From Streptomyces ardesiacus (GTDB lineage Bacteria; Actinomycetota; Actinomycetes; Streptomycetales; Streptomycetaceae), in contig NZ_BEWC01000009.1 in the NCBI RefSeq assembly GCF_003112575.1, forward strand, positions 1 to 64,000: 64,000 nucleotides of DNA. The letters are read 5' to 3'. Position numbers and translations under genes: made by a program. This document shows positions 23,701 through 31,318 of this stretch, one piece after another. The first letter of the stretch is position 1; the number at the start of each line of letters is the position of its first letter. The notes below the pieces were generated by a model. That model was given only the letters and a program-made list of their open reading frames with translations, had not been told where the DNA came from and ran no database searches.

Positions 23701-25718
23701 CGGTCGTCGGGGACGTGGCCGCAGGCCTCGCGCTGCTCGTCGAGGTACGACAGCACGTTGTCCGCGGCCCAGGCGTCCAGGCCCGCGGTGACCAGGCGCA
23801 GCCGGGCGTCCTCCTGGGACAGGGAGCCGACCTCGCGCAGGAAGGCGCCGAGGGCGCGGCCCAGCTCCAGTGGGCGGCCGAGCTGGTCGCCCTTCCAGAA
23901 CGGCAGCCTGCCCGGCACGCCCGGGGCCGGGGAGACCAGGACCCGGTCGCGCGTGATGTCCTCGATCCGCCAGGAACTGGTGCCCAGCGTGAAGACGTCC
24001 CCCACGCGGGACTCGTACACCATCTCCTCGTCCAGCTCGCCGACCCGGCCACCGCCCTTCTTCGGATCGGCACCGGCGAGGAACACGCCGAAGAGCCCGC
24101 GGTCGGGGATCGTGCCCCCGGACGTCACGGCGAGCCGCTGCGCTCCCGGGCGGCCGGTGACCGTGCCGGCGATCCGGTCCCACACCACGCGCGGGCGCAG
24201 CTCGGCGAAGGCGTCGGAGGGATAGCGGCCCGCGAGCATGTCCAAAACGGCGGTGAAGGCCGACTCCGGCAGCGAGGCGAAGGGCGCGGCGCGGCGGACC
24301 GTGGCGAGGAGGTCGTCGACCTGCCAGGTGTCCAGCGCGGTCATCGCCACCAGTTGCTGGGCCAGCACGTCCAGCGGGTTGGCGGGGATCCTCAGCGCCT
24401 CGATGGCGCCGCTGCGCATCCGCTCGGTGACCACCGCCGACTGCACCAGGTCGCCCCGGTACTTGGGGAAGACCACGCCCGTGGAGACCGCGCCGACCTG
24501 GTGCCCCGCGCGGCCGACACGCTGGAGGCCGGAGGCGACGGAGGGCGGCGACTCGACCTGGACGACCAGGTCGACGGCGCCCATGTCGATGCCCAGCTCC
24601 AGGCTGGAGGTGGCGACCACGGCGGGCAGCCGGCCCGCCTTCAGGTCCTCCTCGACGAGGGCGCGCTGCTCCTTGGAGACCGAGCCGTGGTGGGCGCGGG
24701 CGATCACGGGCGGGGCGCCCTGGGCGGCGCCCGAGCCGCCCATCAGCTCGGCGGGGGAGTGGTGCTCGTCGAGCGGCTCGCCGGTCGCGCGCTCGTACGC
24801 GATCTCGTTGAGCCGGTTGCACAGGCGCTCGGCCAGCCGCCGCGAGTTGGCGAAGACGATCGTGGAGCGGTGCGACTGGACCAGGTCGGTGATCCGCTCC
24901 TCGACGTGCGGCCAGATCGACGGGCGCTCCGCGCCCTCGTTGCCGTCCGCGACCGGGGAGCCGCCCAGCTCGCCGAGGTCCTCGACCGGGACGACGACGG
25001 ACAGGTCGAACTCCTTGCCCGACTCCGGCTGGACGATCTCCACCCGGCCGCGCGGCGCGAGGAACCGGGCGACCTCGTCCACCGGGCGGACCGTCGCCGA
25101 CAGCCCGATGCGGCGGGCCGGCTTCGGCAGCAGCTCGTCCAGCCGCTCCAGGGTGAGCGCAAGATGGGCGCCGCGCTTGGTGCCCGCGACCGCGTGCACC
25201 TCGTCCAGGATCACCGTCTCGACGCCGGTCAGCGCGTCGCGCGTGGCCGACGTCAGCATCAGGAAGAGGGACTCCGGGGTGGTGATCAGGATGTCCGGCG
25301 GCCGGGTGGCCAGTGCGCGGCGCTCGGCGGCCGGGGTGTCGCCGGAGCGGATGCCGACCTTCACCTCGGGCTCGGGCAGGCCGAGGCGCACGGACTCCTG
25401 GCGGATGCCGGTCAGCGGGCTGCGGAGGTTGCGCTCGACGTCGACGGCCAGGGCCTTGAGCGGCGAGACGTACAGCACGCGGCAGCGCTTCTTGGGGTCG
25501 GCGGGCGGGGGTGTCGAGGTGAGCTGGTCCAGGGCGGCGAGGAAGGCGGCCAGCGTCTTGCCCGAACCGGTGGGGGCGACCACCAGCACGTCGGAACCCT
25601 GCGTGATGGCCTGCCACGCGCCCGCCTGGGCGGACGTGGGCGCGGAGAAGGCCCCCGTGAACCAGCCGCGGGTCGCGGGGGAGAAGCCGTCGAGGGCTCG
25701 GTGTGCGGAGCTGACCAT
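20763..25718 (-). CDS. lhr: Lhr-type ATP-dependent DNA helicase
   Basis: This large 3'-5' superfamily 2 helicase has 1651 aa from ATG 25718. Walker A is APTGSGKT with Lys54; the DEVH box (ILDEVHAVAG), SATVRP motif and QRVGRAGHQ motif VI follow. Then come the Lhr winged-helix and Lhr-core domains and a long C-terminal part with a disordered Gly/Pro-rich region near residues 1460-1530. Lhr acts in DNA repair in mycobacteria. Upstream of the start is a RecA-independent damage-response promoter motif whose -10 ends 6 nt before the ATG, so transcription probably begins at the start codon. nei follows 18 nt after. Confidence 0.92.
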   Translation of the reverse strand: MVSSAHRALDGFSPATRGWFTGAFSAPTSAQAGAWQAITQGSDVLVVAPTGSGKTLAAFLAALDQLTSTPPPADPKKRCRVLYVSPLKALAVDVERNLRSPLTGIRQESVRLGLPEPEVKVGIRSGDTPAAERRALATRPPDILITTPESLFLMLTSATRDALTGVETVILDEVHAVAGTKRGAHLALTLERLDELLPKPARRIGLSATVRPVDEVARFLAPRGRVEIVQPESGKEFDLSVVVPVEDLGELGGSPVADGNEGAERPSIWPHVEERITDLVQSHRSTIVFANSRRLAERLCNRLNEIAYERATGEPLDEHHSPAELMGGSGAAQGAPPVIARAHHGSVSKEQRALVEEDLKAGRLPAVVATSSLELGIDMGAVDLVVQVESPPSVASGLQRVGRAGHQVGAVSTGVVFPKYRGDLVQSAVVTERMRSGAIEALRIPANPLDVLAQQLVAMTALDTWQVDDLLATVRRAAPFASLPESAFTAVLDMLAGRYPSDAFAELRPRVVWDRIAGTVTGRPGAQRLAVTSGGTIPDRGLFGVFLAGADPKKGGGRVGELDEEMVYESRVGDVFTLGTSSWRIEDITRDRVLVSPAPGVPGRLPFWKGDQLGRPLELGRALGAFLREVGSLSQEDARLRLVTAGLDAWAADNVLSYLDEQREACGHVPDDRTIVVERFRDELGDWRVVVHSPFGAQVHAPWALALGARLTERYGMDAQVMHADDGIVLRLPDADLMGLDFLDQDPAKPGLEYDAEKAPVGAADVLFDKGEVDRVVTDQVGGSALFASRFRECAARALLLPRRSPGKRTPLWQQRQRAAQLLEVASEYGSFPIVLEAVRECLQDVFDVPGLVELMGDVETRKVRLVEVTTPEPSPFARSLLFGYVAQFLYEGDSPLAERRAAALSLDSRLLAELLGQAELRELLDAEVLTELERELQWLTEDRRVKDSEGVADLLRVLGPLTDAELAERGAEPQWAPELAAARRAIRVRIAGADHWAAIEDAGRLRDALGTALPVGVPEAFTEPVKDPLGDLLARHARTHGPFTSVTAAARFGLGVAVTEGALQRLAGAGRVVQGEFHPAGIGQEWCDATVLRRLRRRSLAALRHELEPVAPAALGQFLPQWQHIGKGHTLRGVDGLVRAVEQLQGASVPASALEKLVLPSRVAGYSPAMLDELTAAGEVVWAGAGSLPGKDGWVSLYLADAAPLLLPPPHPLETTALHESVLSTLSGGYGLFFRQIADQVRATTHPEATDPQLADALWDLAWSGRLTNDTLAPLRSLLGSGRTAGSTAHRAKRAVPRGRYGSLTAAARPASRTGPPTVAGRWSLLPAREADGTVRAHALARTLLDRHGVVTRGAVAAEGVEGGFSAVYRILAAFEESGQARRGYVVEGLGAAQFAMEGAVDRLRAVANARDRGDDAPPPAMPVNGGPGTPDADPSLAPFHDSSAPGDFGHPEPAPPTDGFDDVFADPDHLGRSPSRGDYISPRDYAEPGAGGPRGGGGHGGPRAPYDTGFPGRRDRTAPGPRAVVLAAADPANAYGAALGWPEPPAGATHKPGRKAGSLVVLVEGEPALYMERGGKTLLLWPSDADRLPTEDARLRAAAEALAQSARAGSLGTVTVERINGAAALTSPFGPLLEDAGFVATPRGLRIRA

Positions 25719-25724
25719 GGATCC

Positions 25725-25747
25725 ATCGTGCACCCGGCCACTGACAA
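25725..25747 (-). promoter_or_regulatory. RecA-independent DNA-damage promoter (PafBC type) of lhr-nei
   Basis: Reading the minus strand, TTGTCAGTGGC (25747-25737) is followed by 6 bp and CACGAT (25730-25725). The eleven-base element is identical to the known RecA-NDp element, and the same string stands before recA in this window. The -10 differs from TAnnnT at its first base. The spacing to the ATG fits a leaderless mRNA. Confidence 0.75.
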
Positions 25748-25797
25748 TCGGCCCGAGCCGAGCGTATGGGCCGGACGCGGGGCGGGTCGGGAGCCGG

Positions 25798-25877
25798 GCA
25801 TGCGCCGGGCGGAGCGTGCGCCGGGCGGGGCGTGCGCCGGGTGGGGCGTGCGCCGGGTGGAGCGTGCGCCGGGCCGG
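25798..25877 (+). repeat. Five tandem 16-bp units
   Basis: Units start at 25798, 25814, 25830, 25846 and 25862, each gcgtgcgccgggyggr with one to three changes. The array lies in the lhr-AraC divergent region, about 50 bp beyond the damage promoter. No gene is seen there. Confidence 0.9.
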
Positions 25878-25991
25878 AGGGGAGAGCGAGTCGGCCCACG
25901 GCCGGTGTGCGGGGCCTGGTGACCGGGTCGGACGCCGGGTACGCCCGGGCCGTCGCCCGAGGCCCGGCGCGGTGGGCGGAGAATGGGGGAC

Positions 25992-26858
25992 ATGGCGGGA
26001 TCGAGCGAGCGGGCACGGCACTGGCGGTACGCGGAGCTGCCCGACGTCGACCTGCTCCGCGCCCAGTACATCCGCAAGACCTTCGTGCGCCACACGCACG
26101 AGCACTTCGTCATCGCGGCCATCGCGGACGGCGTGGAGGTCTTCCACCACGGCGGCGGCGACCAGTACGCCGCTGCCGGTTCGCTCGCCCTGGTCAACCC
26201 GGACACCCCGCACACCGGCCGGGCGGGCGTGCCGGAGGGGTGGCGGTACGGGGCCGTCTACCCGGCGCCCGAGCTGGTGGCCCGGATAGCGGCGGAGACG
26301 ACAACGCTGCGCGGTACCCCGGGGTTCGTCCGGCCGGTGCTCGACGACCCGTACGCCGTCGAGCTGGTGCACCGCGTGCTGCGTGCCGCCGACGACGGCA
26401 ACGCCCTCGCCGCCGACACCCTGCTGCGCGTGGCAGTGACCCGGCTGCTGCGGCTGAACGGCGGGTCACTGCCCCGGCGCCCGGTGCGTACGGCCGGGGC
26501 CGGGACGGCGGCACGCGCGCGTGCCGTGCTGGAGGAGCGGATGGCCGACCCGCCGAGCCTGGAGCGGCTCGCCGGGGAACTCGGGAGCAGCCCCTTCGCG
26601 CTGCTGCGCGCCTTCCGGGACGCCTACGGCATGCCGCCCCACGCCTGGCTGACGGACGCCCGGGTGCGCCGGGCGCGGCGGCTGCTGGACACCGGGACGT
26701 CCCCGGCCGAGGCGGCGGTCGCCGTGGGTTTCACGGACCAGCCCCACCTGAACCGGCACTTCGCGCGGATCGTCGGCGTACCGCCCGGTGCCTACCAGCG
26801 GGAGCGCAAGAACGTACAAGACGCGCGGTCGGAGCTGCTCCTACCGTGCGAGGCGTGA
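25992..26858 (+). CDS. AraC-family transcriptional regulator
   Basis: The 288-aa protein has an N-terminal cupin-type ligand domain (HTHEHFVIAAIADG at about 28-41, LVNPDTPHTGRAG) and a C-terminal pair of AraC HTH motifs (LERLAGELGSSPFALLRAF; AAVAVGFTDQPHLNRHFARI). ATG 25983 three codons upstream is also possible; 25992 gives better spacing to GGCGGAG. Its stop overlaps the azlC start, so it likely controls the following amino-acid exporter genes, as in many AraC-AzlCD units. The inducer is unknown. Confidence 0.85.
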   Translation: MAGSSERARHWRYAELPDVDLLRAQYIRKTFVRHTHEHFVIAAIADGVEVFHHGGGDQYAAAGSLALVNPDTPHTGRAGVPEGWRYGAVYPAPELVARIAAETTTLRGTPGFVRPVLDDPYAVELVHRVLRAADDGNALAADTLLRVAVTRLLRLNGGSLPRRPVRTAGAGTAARARAVLEERMADPPSLERLAGELGSSPFALLRAFRDAYGMPPHAWLTDARVRRARRLLDTGTSPAEAAVAVGFTDQPHLNRHFARIVGVPPGAYQRERKNVQDARSELLLPCEA

Positions 26859-27610
26859 CAGAACAGACAGCCCTTCCCGACGCTCCCGGCGCGGGCGCGC
26901 CCCCCGGCGGCAAGCCGGACGCCGCCGTCGTACGGGACGCCCTCGGAGTCGGAGTCGCCGTCGGACTGTCCGGGTTCGCCTTCGGGGTGACCTCGGCCGG
27001 CAGCGGACTCACCCTCGCCCAGACCTGCGCCCTCAGCCTCCTGGTGTTCACCGGGGCGTCCCAGTTCGCGCTCGTCGGCGCCCTCGCGGCCGGCGGCAAC
27101 CCGCTCACCGCGGCGGCGGGGGCCTTCTTCCTGGGCATGCGCAACGCCTTCTACGGGCTGCGGCTGTCGCAGTTGCTGGCCCTCTCGCGCGCGGCGCGGC
27201 CGCTGGCCGCGCAGTGGGTCATCGACGAGACGACGGCCGTGGCCCTCGCCCAGCCCACGCGGCGCGCCGTCCGGATCGGGTTCACGGTCACCGGACTCAC
27301 CCTGTACGTCCTGTGGAACCTCACCACCCTGCTCGGCGCGCTCGGCGCGGAGGCCATCGGGGACACCGACGCCTGGGGGCTCGACGCGGCCGGTCCCGCG
27401 GTCTTCCTGGCGCTGCTCGCGCCGATGCTGAGGACCACGACGGAGCGCGCAGTCGCCGCCCTCGCCGTCCTCCTGGGGCTCGGTCTGCTGCCCGTACTGC
27501 CCGCGGGCGTGCCCGTCCTGGTCGCGGCGCTGGCGGCGCCGCTCGTCCTGTGGGCGCGCGGACGCCGCGCGAGTGACGCCGGAGCCGGCCGGGGGGAGGG
27601 AGAGCGATGA
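26855..27610 (+). CDS. azlC: AzlC-family branched-chain amino acid exporter, large subunit
   Basis: The 251-aa membrane protein shows the AzlC/YgaZ pattern: a glycine-rich first helix, LLVFTGASQFALVG, and FFLGMRNAFYGLRLS, with about seven to eight helices. With a small AzlD partner it exports branched-chain amino acids or similar compounds. It begins at GTG 26855 inside the end of the araC-type gene. TACCGT at 26842-26847 ends 7 nt before the GTG, so a leaderless internal transcript is also possible. It overlaps azlD by 4 nt. Confidence 0.88.
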   Translation: MTEQTALPDAPGAGAPPGGKPDAAVVRDALGVGVAVGLSGFAFGVTSAGSGLTLAQTCALSLLVFTGASQFALVGALAAGGNPLTAAAGAFFLGMRNAFYGLRLSQLLALSRAARPLAAQWVIDETTAVALAQPTRRAVRIGFTVTGLTLYVLWNLTTLLGALGAEAIGDTDAWGLDAAGPAVFLALLAPMLRTTTERAVAALAVLLGLGLLPVLPAGVPVLVAALAAPLVLWARGRRASDAGAGRGEGER

Positions 27611-27915
27611 CCATATGGATCGCGATCGGCGTGACGGCGGTGGGCTGCTACGCCGTCAAGCTCCTGGGACTGCTGGTGCCCGCCGGCGCCCTGGAACAGC
27701 CCCTGGTCCGGCGGCTCGCCGCGCTGCTGCCCGTCGCCCTCCTCGCGGCGCTCACCGCCCAGCAGACCTTCGCCGACGGACAGGCACTCGTCCTGGACGC
27801 GCGGGCCGCGGGCGTCGCCGCGGCAGCCGTCGCGCTGCTGCTGCGCGCTCCCTTCCTGCTCGTCGTCGCGGCCGCCGTGGTCGTCACCGCGGGCGTACGG
27901 GCCATGGGAGGCTGA
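27607..27915 (+). CDS. azlD: AzlD-family exporter small subunit
   Basis: This 102-aa protein overlaps azlC by ATGA. It has the four-helix pattern of AzlD (IGVTAVGCYAVKLLGLLVP, a central LLPVALLAALTAQQTF segment and a C-terminal hydrophobic helix ending in GVRAMGG). AzlD partners AzlC in the membrane. The overlap implies equal production of both subunits. Confidence 0.87.
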   Translation: MTIWIAIGVTAVGCYAVKLLGLLVPAGALEQPLVRRLAALLPVALLAALTAQQTFADGQALVLDARAAGVAAAAVALLLRAPFLLVVAAAVVVTAGVRAMGG

Positions 27916-27938
27916 CCGCCCGCGGACCGGCCGGCGGG

Positions 27939-28907
27939 TCAGCCGAGGGGACGGCCGTACGCCCGGAGCGTGCGCAGCGCCTCGACCGTCACCCGGCCGC
28001 GGGCCTCCAGCGCCGGGGCGGGGGCCCAGCGGGGCCTGCGGACGGGCCAGCCGCCGTCGGGCTCCTGCCCGGCCGCGAGGAAGTCGAGGGAGCGGGCCAT
28101 CTCGTCGTCGGTGAACCACGCGCGCGCGAGCGAACGCGGATCCCGCGCGTAGTCGTGCGGGAAGCGGTGCTCGCCCGGGGCACAGCCGGGAGCGGCCGGG
28201 TGGGCGTCGAGGGCGTCCGGGTCCAGCACGGCGAGGCGCCGCTCGCGGACCAGGCGGCCCAGCCGGCCGGCCGCGGCCCGTGCGCGCGGACGGTCCGGAG
28301 CGGTGTCCAGGAAGGCCACGGCGGCCTCGGCCTCGTACGGGCACGAGGGCTCCAGCGACTCGGCCGCCTGCCAGCAGAAGTCGGTGGCGCGGAACAGCCA
28401 GGCGTGCCAGACCTCGTTGCGGTGCAGCAGACCGACCACCGGCCCCGTGGCGAGCAGCTCACCGGGAGGGCCGGTCACGAACGGCACGAAGGGCGCGGTC
28501 AAAGCCGCCTCCCCGCCCGCGCGGACCAGCGGCAGGGCACCGTCCGCGGTGGACACGGAGGTCAGGTAGCGGCAGACGCGCTCGGCCCGCTGTCCCCCGC
28601 AGAGGCCGACGGCGTCCAGGACGCCCAGGGCGCGCGCGGTGTGCAGCGGCTGACTGACCGGGCCGCGCAGATCCGGCTCGAGCCCGTGGCCGTACCCTCC
28701 GTCCTCGTTCCGGTAGGCGTCCAGGGCGGCCTCCACCGGGCCGCGGTCCCCGCCGCGGAAATGATGGGCGAACAGCCGCTGCTCCAGTACGCGCGCGGTG
28801 AGCCACACGAAGCGCTCCGCGCGCGTGAGCGGCGACCGCGGGTCCGGGGTGCGGGGGGTCGCGGGCGGCGGGATCGAGGGGAGCGGGGACGCTCCGGTTT
28901 CGGCCAT
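27939..28907 (-). CDS. Terpenoid-cyclase/prenyltransferase-fold (alpha-alpha toroid) protein of unknown function
   Basis: The 322-aa protein starts at ATG 28907. Short blocks rich in Gly and aromatic residues recall the QW-like repeats of squalene-hopene cyclases: YRNEDGGYGHGLEPDLRGP near 65-85 and FLAAGQEPDGGWPVRRPRW near the C-terminus. The DxDD cyclase acid is not seen, so cyclase activity is doubtful. It is convergent with azlD (23 nt between stops) and divergent from the DUF3046 gene. Role unknown. Confidence 0.7.
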   Translation of the reverse strand: MAETGASPLPSIPPPATPRTPDPRSPLTRAERFVWLTARVLEQRLFAHHFRGGDRGPVEAALDAYRNEDGGYGHGLEPDLRGPVSQPLHTARALGVLDAVGLCGGQRAERVCRYLTSVSTADGALPLVRAGGEAALTAPFVPFVTGPPGELLATGPVVGLLHRNEVWHAWLFRATDFCWQAAESLEPSCPYEAEAAVAFLDTAPDRPRARAAAGRLGRLVRERRLAVLDPDALDAHPAAPGCAPGEHRFPHDYARDPRSLARAWFTDDEMARSLDFLAAGQEPDGGWPVRRPRWAPAPALEARGRVTVEALRTLRAYGRPLG

Positions 28908-28988
28908 GGGACAGACCGTAGGCCGGAAAGCGGTTCCGTCCGGTGGTCCCGGCCCGAGGCCCACTCTCAGGGGCGGGATACTGGGGGC

Positions 28989-29183
28989 ATGCGGTTGACG
29001 GTCTTCTGGGAGCGGATGACGGACCACTTCGGTCCGGGGTACGCCGACACCTTCGCGCGCGACCACGTGATGACGGAGCTGGGCGGACGTACGGTGCACG
29101 AGGCGCTGGACGCCGGCTGGGACGCCAAGGAGGTGTGGCGGGTGGTGTGCACCGTCATGAACGTGCCGCGGGAGAAGCGGTGA
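28989..29183 (+). CDS. DUF3046 small protein
   Basis: The 64-aa protein matches the DUF3046 family (MRLTVFWERMTDHFG ... HEALDAGWDAKEVWRVVC), a small actinobacterial protein usually encoded upstream of recA, as here. GATACT at 28977-28982 ends 6 nt before the ATG, which suggests a leaderless transcript. The function is not known. Confidence 0.85.
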   Translation: MRLTVFWERMTDHFGPGYADTFARDHVMTELGGRTVHEALDAGWDAKEVWRVVCTVMNVPREKR

Positions 29184-29243
29184 AGTTCCACGAAGATCGC
29201 CGGGCGGGGTCCGCCCGTCAGTGGCGTGGGCGAGACTTGCTCC

Positions 29244-30524
29244 GTGCCATCCACTGACGAGACCGGGCAGGCGACCCGGCACGCATCCCCGGCCGGCTCG
29301 ACGCCGCCCGCCGGGCCCCCGACCGACGGCGCTCCCGCCGGGCCGGGCGCCCGCATGCCGCGCTGGCTCCCGCGCGCCATGGTGCTGGCCCTCGCGCTCA
29401 TCGCCGCCTTCCAGCTGGGCAGTTGGGCCTTCCACCAGCTCACCGGGCTGCTGATCAACATCCTCATCGCGTTCTTCCTGGCCCTGGCCATCGAACCGGC
29501 GGTGAGCTGGATGTCCGCGCGCGGTCTGCGCCGCGGGTTCGCCACCTTCCTGGTCTTCCTCGCCGTGCTGATCGCCGCCGCGGGGTTCGTCACCCTGCTC
29601 GGCTCCATGCTCGCCGGCCAGATCGTGAAGATGGTCGAGGAGTTCCCGGGCTACCTCGACTCCGTCATCAACTGGGTCAACAGCCACTTCCACACCGAGC
29701 TGAGACGGGTCGACATCCAGGAGGGGCTGTTGCGCTCCGACTGGCTGCGCAACTACGTGCAGAACAGCGCGACGGGCGTCCTGGACGTGTCGGCCCAGGT
29801 CCTCGGCGGTCTCTTCCAGTTGCTGACGATCGTGCTGTTCTCGTTCTACTTCGCCGCCGACGGCCCCCGGCTGCGGCGCGGGCTCTGCTCCGTCCTGCCG
29901 CCCGCCCGCCAGGCCGAGGTCCTGCGCGCGTGGGAGATCGCTGTGGACAAGACCGGCGGCTACCTGTACTCACGCGGGCTGATGGCGCTGATCTCCGGCA
30001 TCGCGCACTACGTCCTCCTGGAGATCCTCGAGGTGCCCTACGCCCCCGCGCTCGCCGTGTGGGTGGGCCTGGTGTCGCAGTTCATCCCGACCATCGGCAC
30101 CTATCTCGCGGGCGCCCTGCCCATGCTGATCGCTTTCACGGTCAATCCCTGGTACGCGCTGTGGGTGCTGATCTTCGTGGTGGTCTACCAGCAGTTCGAG
30201 AACTACATGCTGCAGCCCAAGCTGACGGCGAAGACCGTGGACATCCACCCCGCGGTCGCCTTCGGCTCCGTCATCGCGGGCACCGCCCTGCTCGGTGCCG
30301 TCGGCGCGCTGATCGCCATCCCGGCGGTCGCCACGCTGCAGGCGTTCCTCGGGGCGTACGTCAAACGGTACGACGTCACGGACGACCCTCGCGTCCACGG
30401 GCGCCGGATACCCCGGGCGGGACCCGCGCGGCCCGCCCGTCTGCGCAGGCTGTGGGCCCGGGACCCGGAGCAGGACCGTCCGGGCCCGGACGGATCGGAG
30501 GGGACGGGCGACGGGGGGTCCTGA
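29244..30524 (+). CDS. AI-2E family transporter
   Basis: The 426-aa protein has the two-block layout of the family: helices at about 40-115, a large loop region, and a C-terminal set of helices with LVSQFIPTIGTYLAGALPML and the end block of conserved Gly/Ala helices. The family covers Na+/H+ antiporters and proposed AI-2 exporters; the substrate here cannot be stated. Start: GTG 29244 is preceded by GAGACT ending 6 nt upstream (leaderless type); GTG 29226 is the alternative. The C-terminal ~55 residues are charged and cytoplasmic. Confidence 0.85.
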   Translation: MPSTDETGQATRHASPAGSTPPAGPPTDGAPAGPGARMPRWLPRAMVLALALIAAFQLGSWAFHQLTGLLINILIAFFLALAIEPAVSWMSARGLRRGFATFLVFLAVLIAAAGFVTLLGSMLAGQIVKMVEEFPGYLDSVINWVNSHFHTELRRVDIQEGLLRSDWLRNYVQNSATGVLDVSAQVLGGLFQLLTIVLFSFYFAADGPRLRRGLCSVLPPARQAEVLRAWEIAVDKTGGYLYSRGLMALISGIAHYVLLEILEVPYAPALAVWVGLVSQFIPTIGTYLAGALPMLIAFTVNPWYALWVLIFVVVYQQFENYMLQPKLTAKTVDIHPAVAFGSVIAGTALLGAVGALIAIPAVATLQAFLGAYVKRYDVTDDPRVHGRRIPRAGPARPARLRRLWARDPEQDRPGPDGSEGTGDGGS

Positions 30525-30570
30525 TGACCGGGACGCCGGGCCCGGTGCCGAGCCGGACCGGCCGGATCCG

Positions 30571-31008
30571 TCAGACCAGACAGAACTCGTTGCCCTCCGG
30601 GTCCGCCATCACCACGTGATCCGGTCTGCCCCGCAACCGCTCCTCGCGGACCACGGTCGCGCCCGCGGCGGTCAACCGCTCCACCGCCTCGGCCACGCGC
30701 GGCCAGCGGACCTCCCACGGTGTTTCACGGCCGCCGCCGACGTGCACATCGAGGTGCAGCCGGTTCTTCACCAGCTTCGGCTCCGGAACCTTCAAGAAGG
30801 ACAGAGCGGGGCCCGCGCCGTCGGGATCCGACAGGTACGCCCCGTCGTCCCACTCGTCCCGCGGAACCTCGTGGTGCGAGAACCACTCCTCCCAGCTCCC
30901 GAACCCCGCGGGGGCGGGCTTCTCCGCGTAGCCCAGCGCCAGCGCCCAGAAGGCCGCCAGGTCCGCCGGGTGCGCGCAGTCGATCGTCAAGCTCCACGTG
31001 GCCGCCAT
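30571..31008 (-). CDS. VOC (glyoxalase/bleomycin-resistance) family protein
   Basis: The 145-aa protein starts at ATG 31008 with AGGAGG 5 nt upstream. It shows a single-chain VOC fold: an N-terminal strand with DCAHPADLAAFWALALGY, RLHLDVHV in the middle and a C-terminal MADPEGNEFCLV with the usual Glu ligand position. Such proteins bind metal or small molecules; the substrate is unknown. It is convergent with the AI-2E gene (46 nt apart) and divergent from recA. Confidence 0.85.
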   Translation of the reverse strand: MAATWSLTIDCAHPADLAAFWALALGYAEKPAPAGFGSWEEWFSHHEVPRDEWDDGAYLSDPDGAGPALSFLKVPEPKLVKNRLHLDVHVGGGRETPWEVRWPRVAEAVERLTAAGATVVREERLRGRPDHVVMADPEGNEFCLV

Positions 31009-31128
31009 GAGCCCTCCTGAGTCGGGGAACGGACTGTACGCCGCACCGCCGGCCGGACGCGGAACCGAAGGCGCGCGCCCATGGCTCGGCGGCACGGGCA
31101 AGTACGCTCGGAGGTGCCGCGTGGTCGC

Positions 31129-31154
31129 TTGACACAAAAATCGAACATCCATTC
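31129..31154 (+). promoter_or_regulatory. recA promoter -35 and LexA-type SOS box
   Basis: TTGACA at 31129-31134 is a perfect -35. GAACATCCATTC at 31143-31154 is a close version of the Cheo/LexA box GAAC-N4-GTTC, lying between -35 and -10 where a repressor would block polymerase. The -10 is not sharp (tctcat near 31153-31158). Confidence 0.65.
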
Positions 31155-31252
31155 TCATGGAGGCTCCGGCAGGGCACGCGACGGGTAATTCGAGTGGTTT
31201 CGGGTGGATATGCACCTGGGTTATCCACAGGCCGGACCCGCATCGGGGCCCA

Positions 31253-31275
31253 TTGTCAGTGGCAGGCATTAGCGT
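31253..31275 (+). promoter_or_regulatory. RecA-independent DNA-damage promoter of recA
   Basis: TTGTCAGTGGC (31253-31263), 6 bp, then TAGCGT (31270-31275) matches the RecA-NDp promoter used by the PafBC regulator in actinobacteria. It lies 43 nt before the recA ATG at 31319. Confidence 0.85.
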
Positions 31276-31318
31276 CTTTGACGTGAAGCGATCGAATCAA
31301 GCAAACCGGGTGGAACCC

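Larger units (their letters stand above)
31009..31318. other. VOC-recA intergenic region
   Basis: These 310 bp hold a ribosome site for the VOC gene on the left, an AT-rich promoter block near 31129-31160, and a second promoter motif at 31253-31275, both directed at recA (separate entries). No gene is seen. Confidence 0.6.

Noticed and set aside
25798..25877. 16-bp array as a CRISPR
   Set aside because: Units are head-to-tail with no unique spacers and no cas genes nearby.
22180..26016. Open frame of 1278 codons overlapping lhr on the same strand
   Set aside because: It is the +1 shadow of the helicase gene, Arg/Gly/Pro-rich without motifs.
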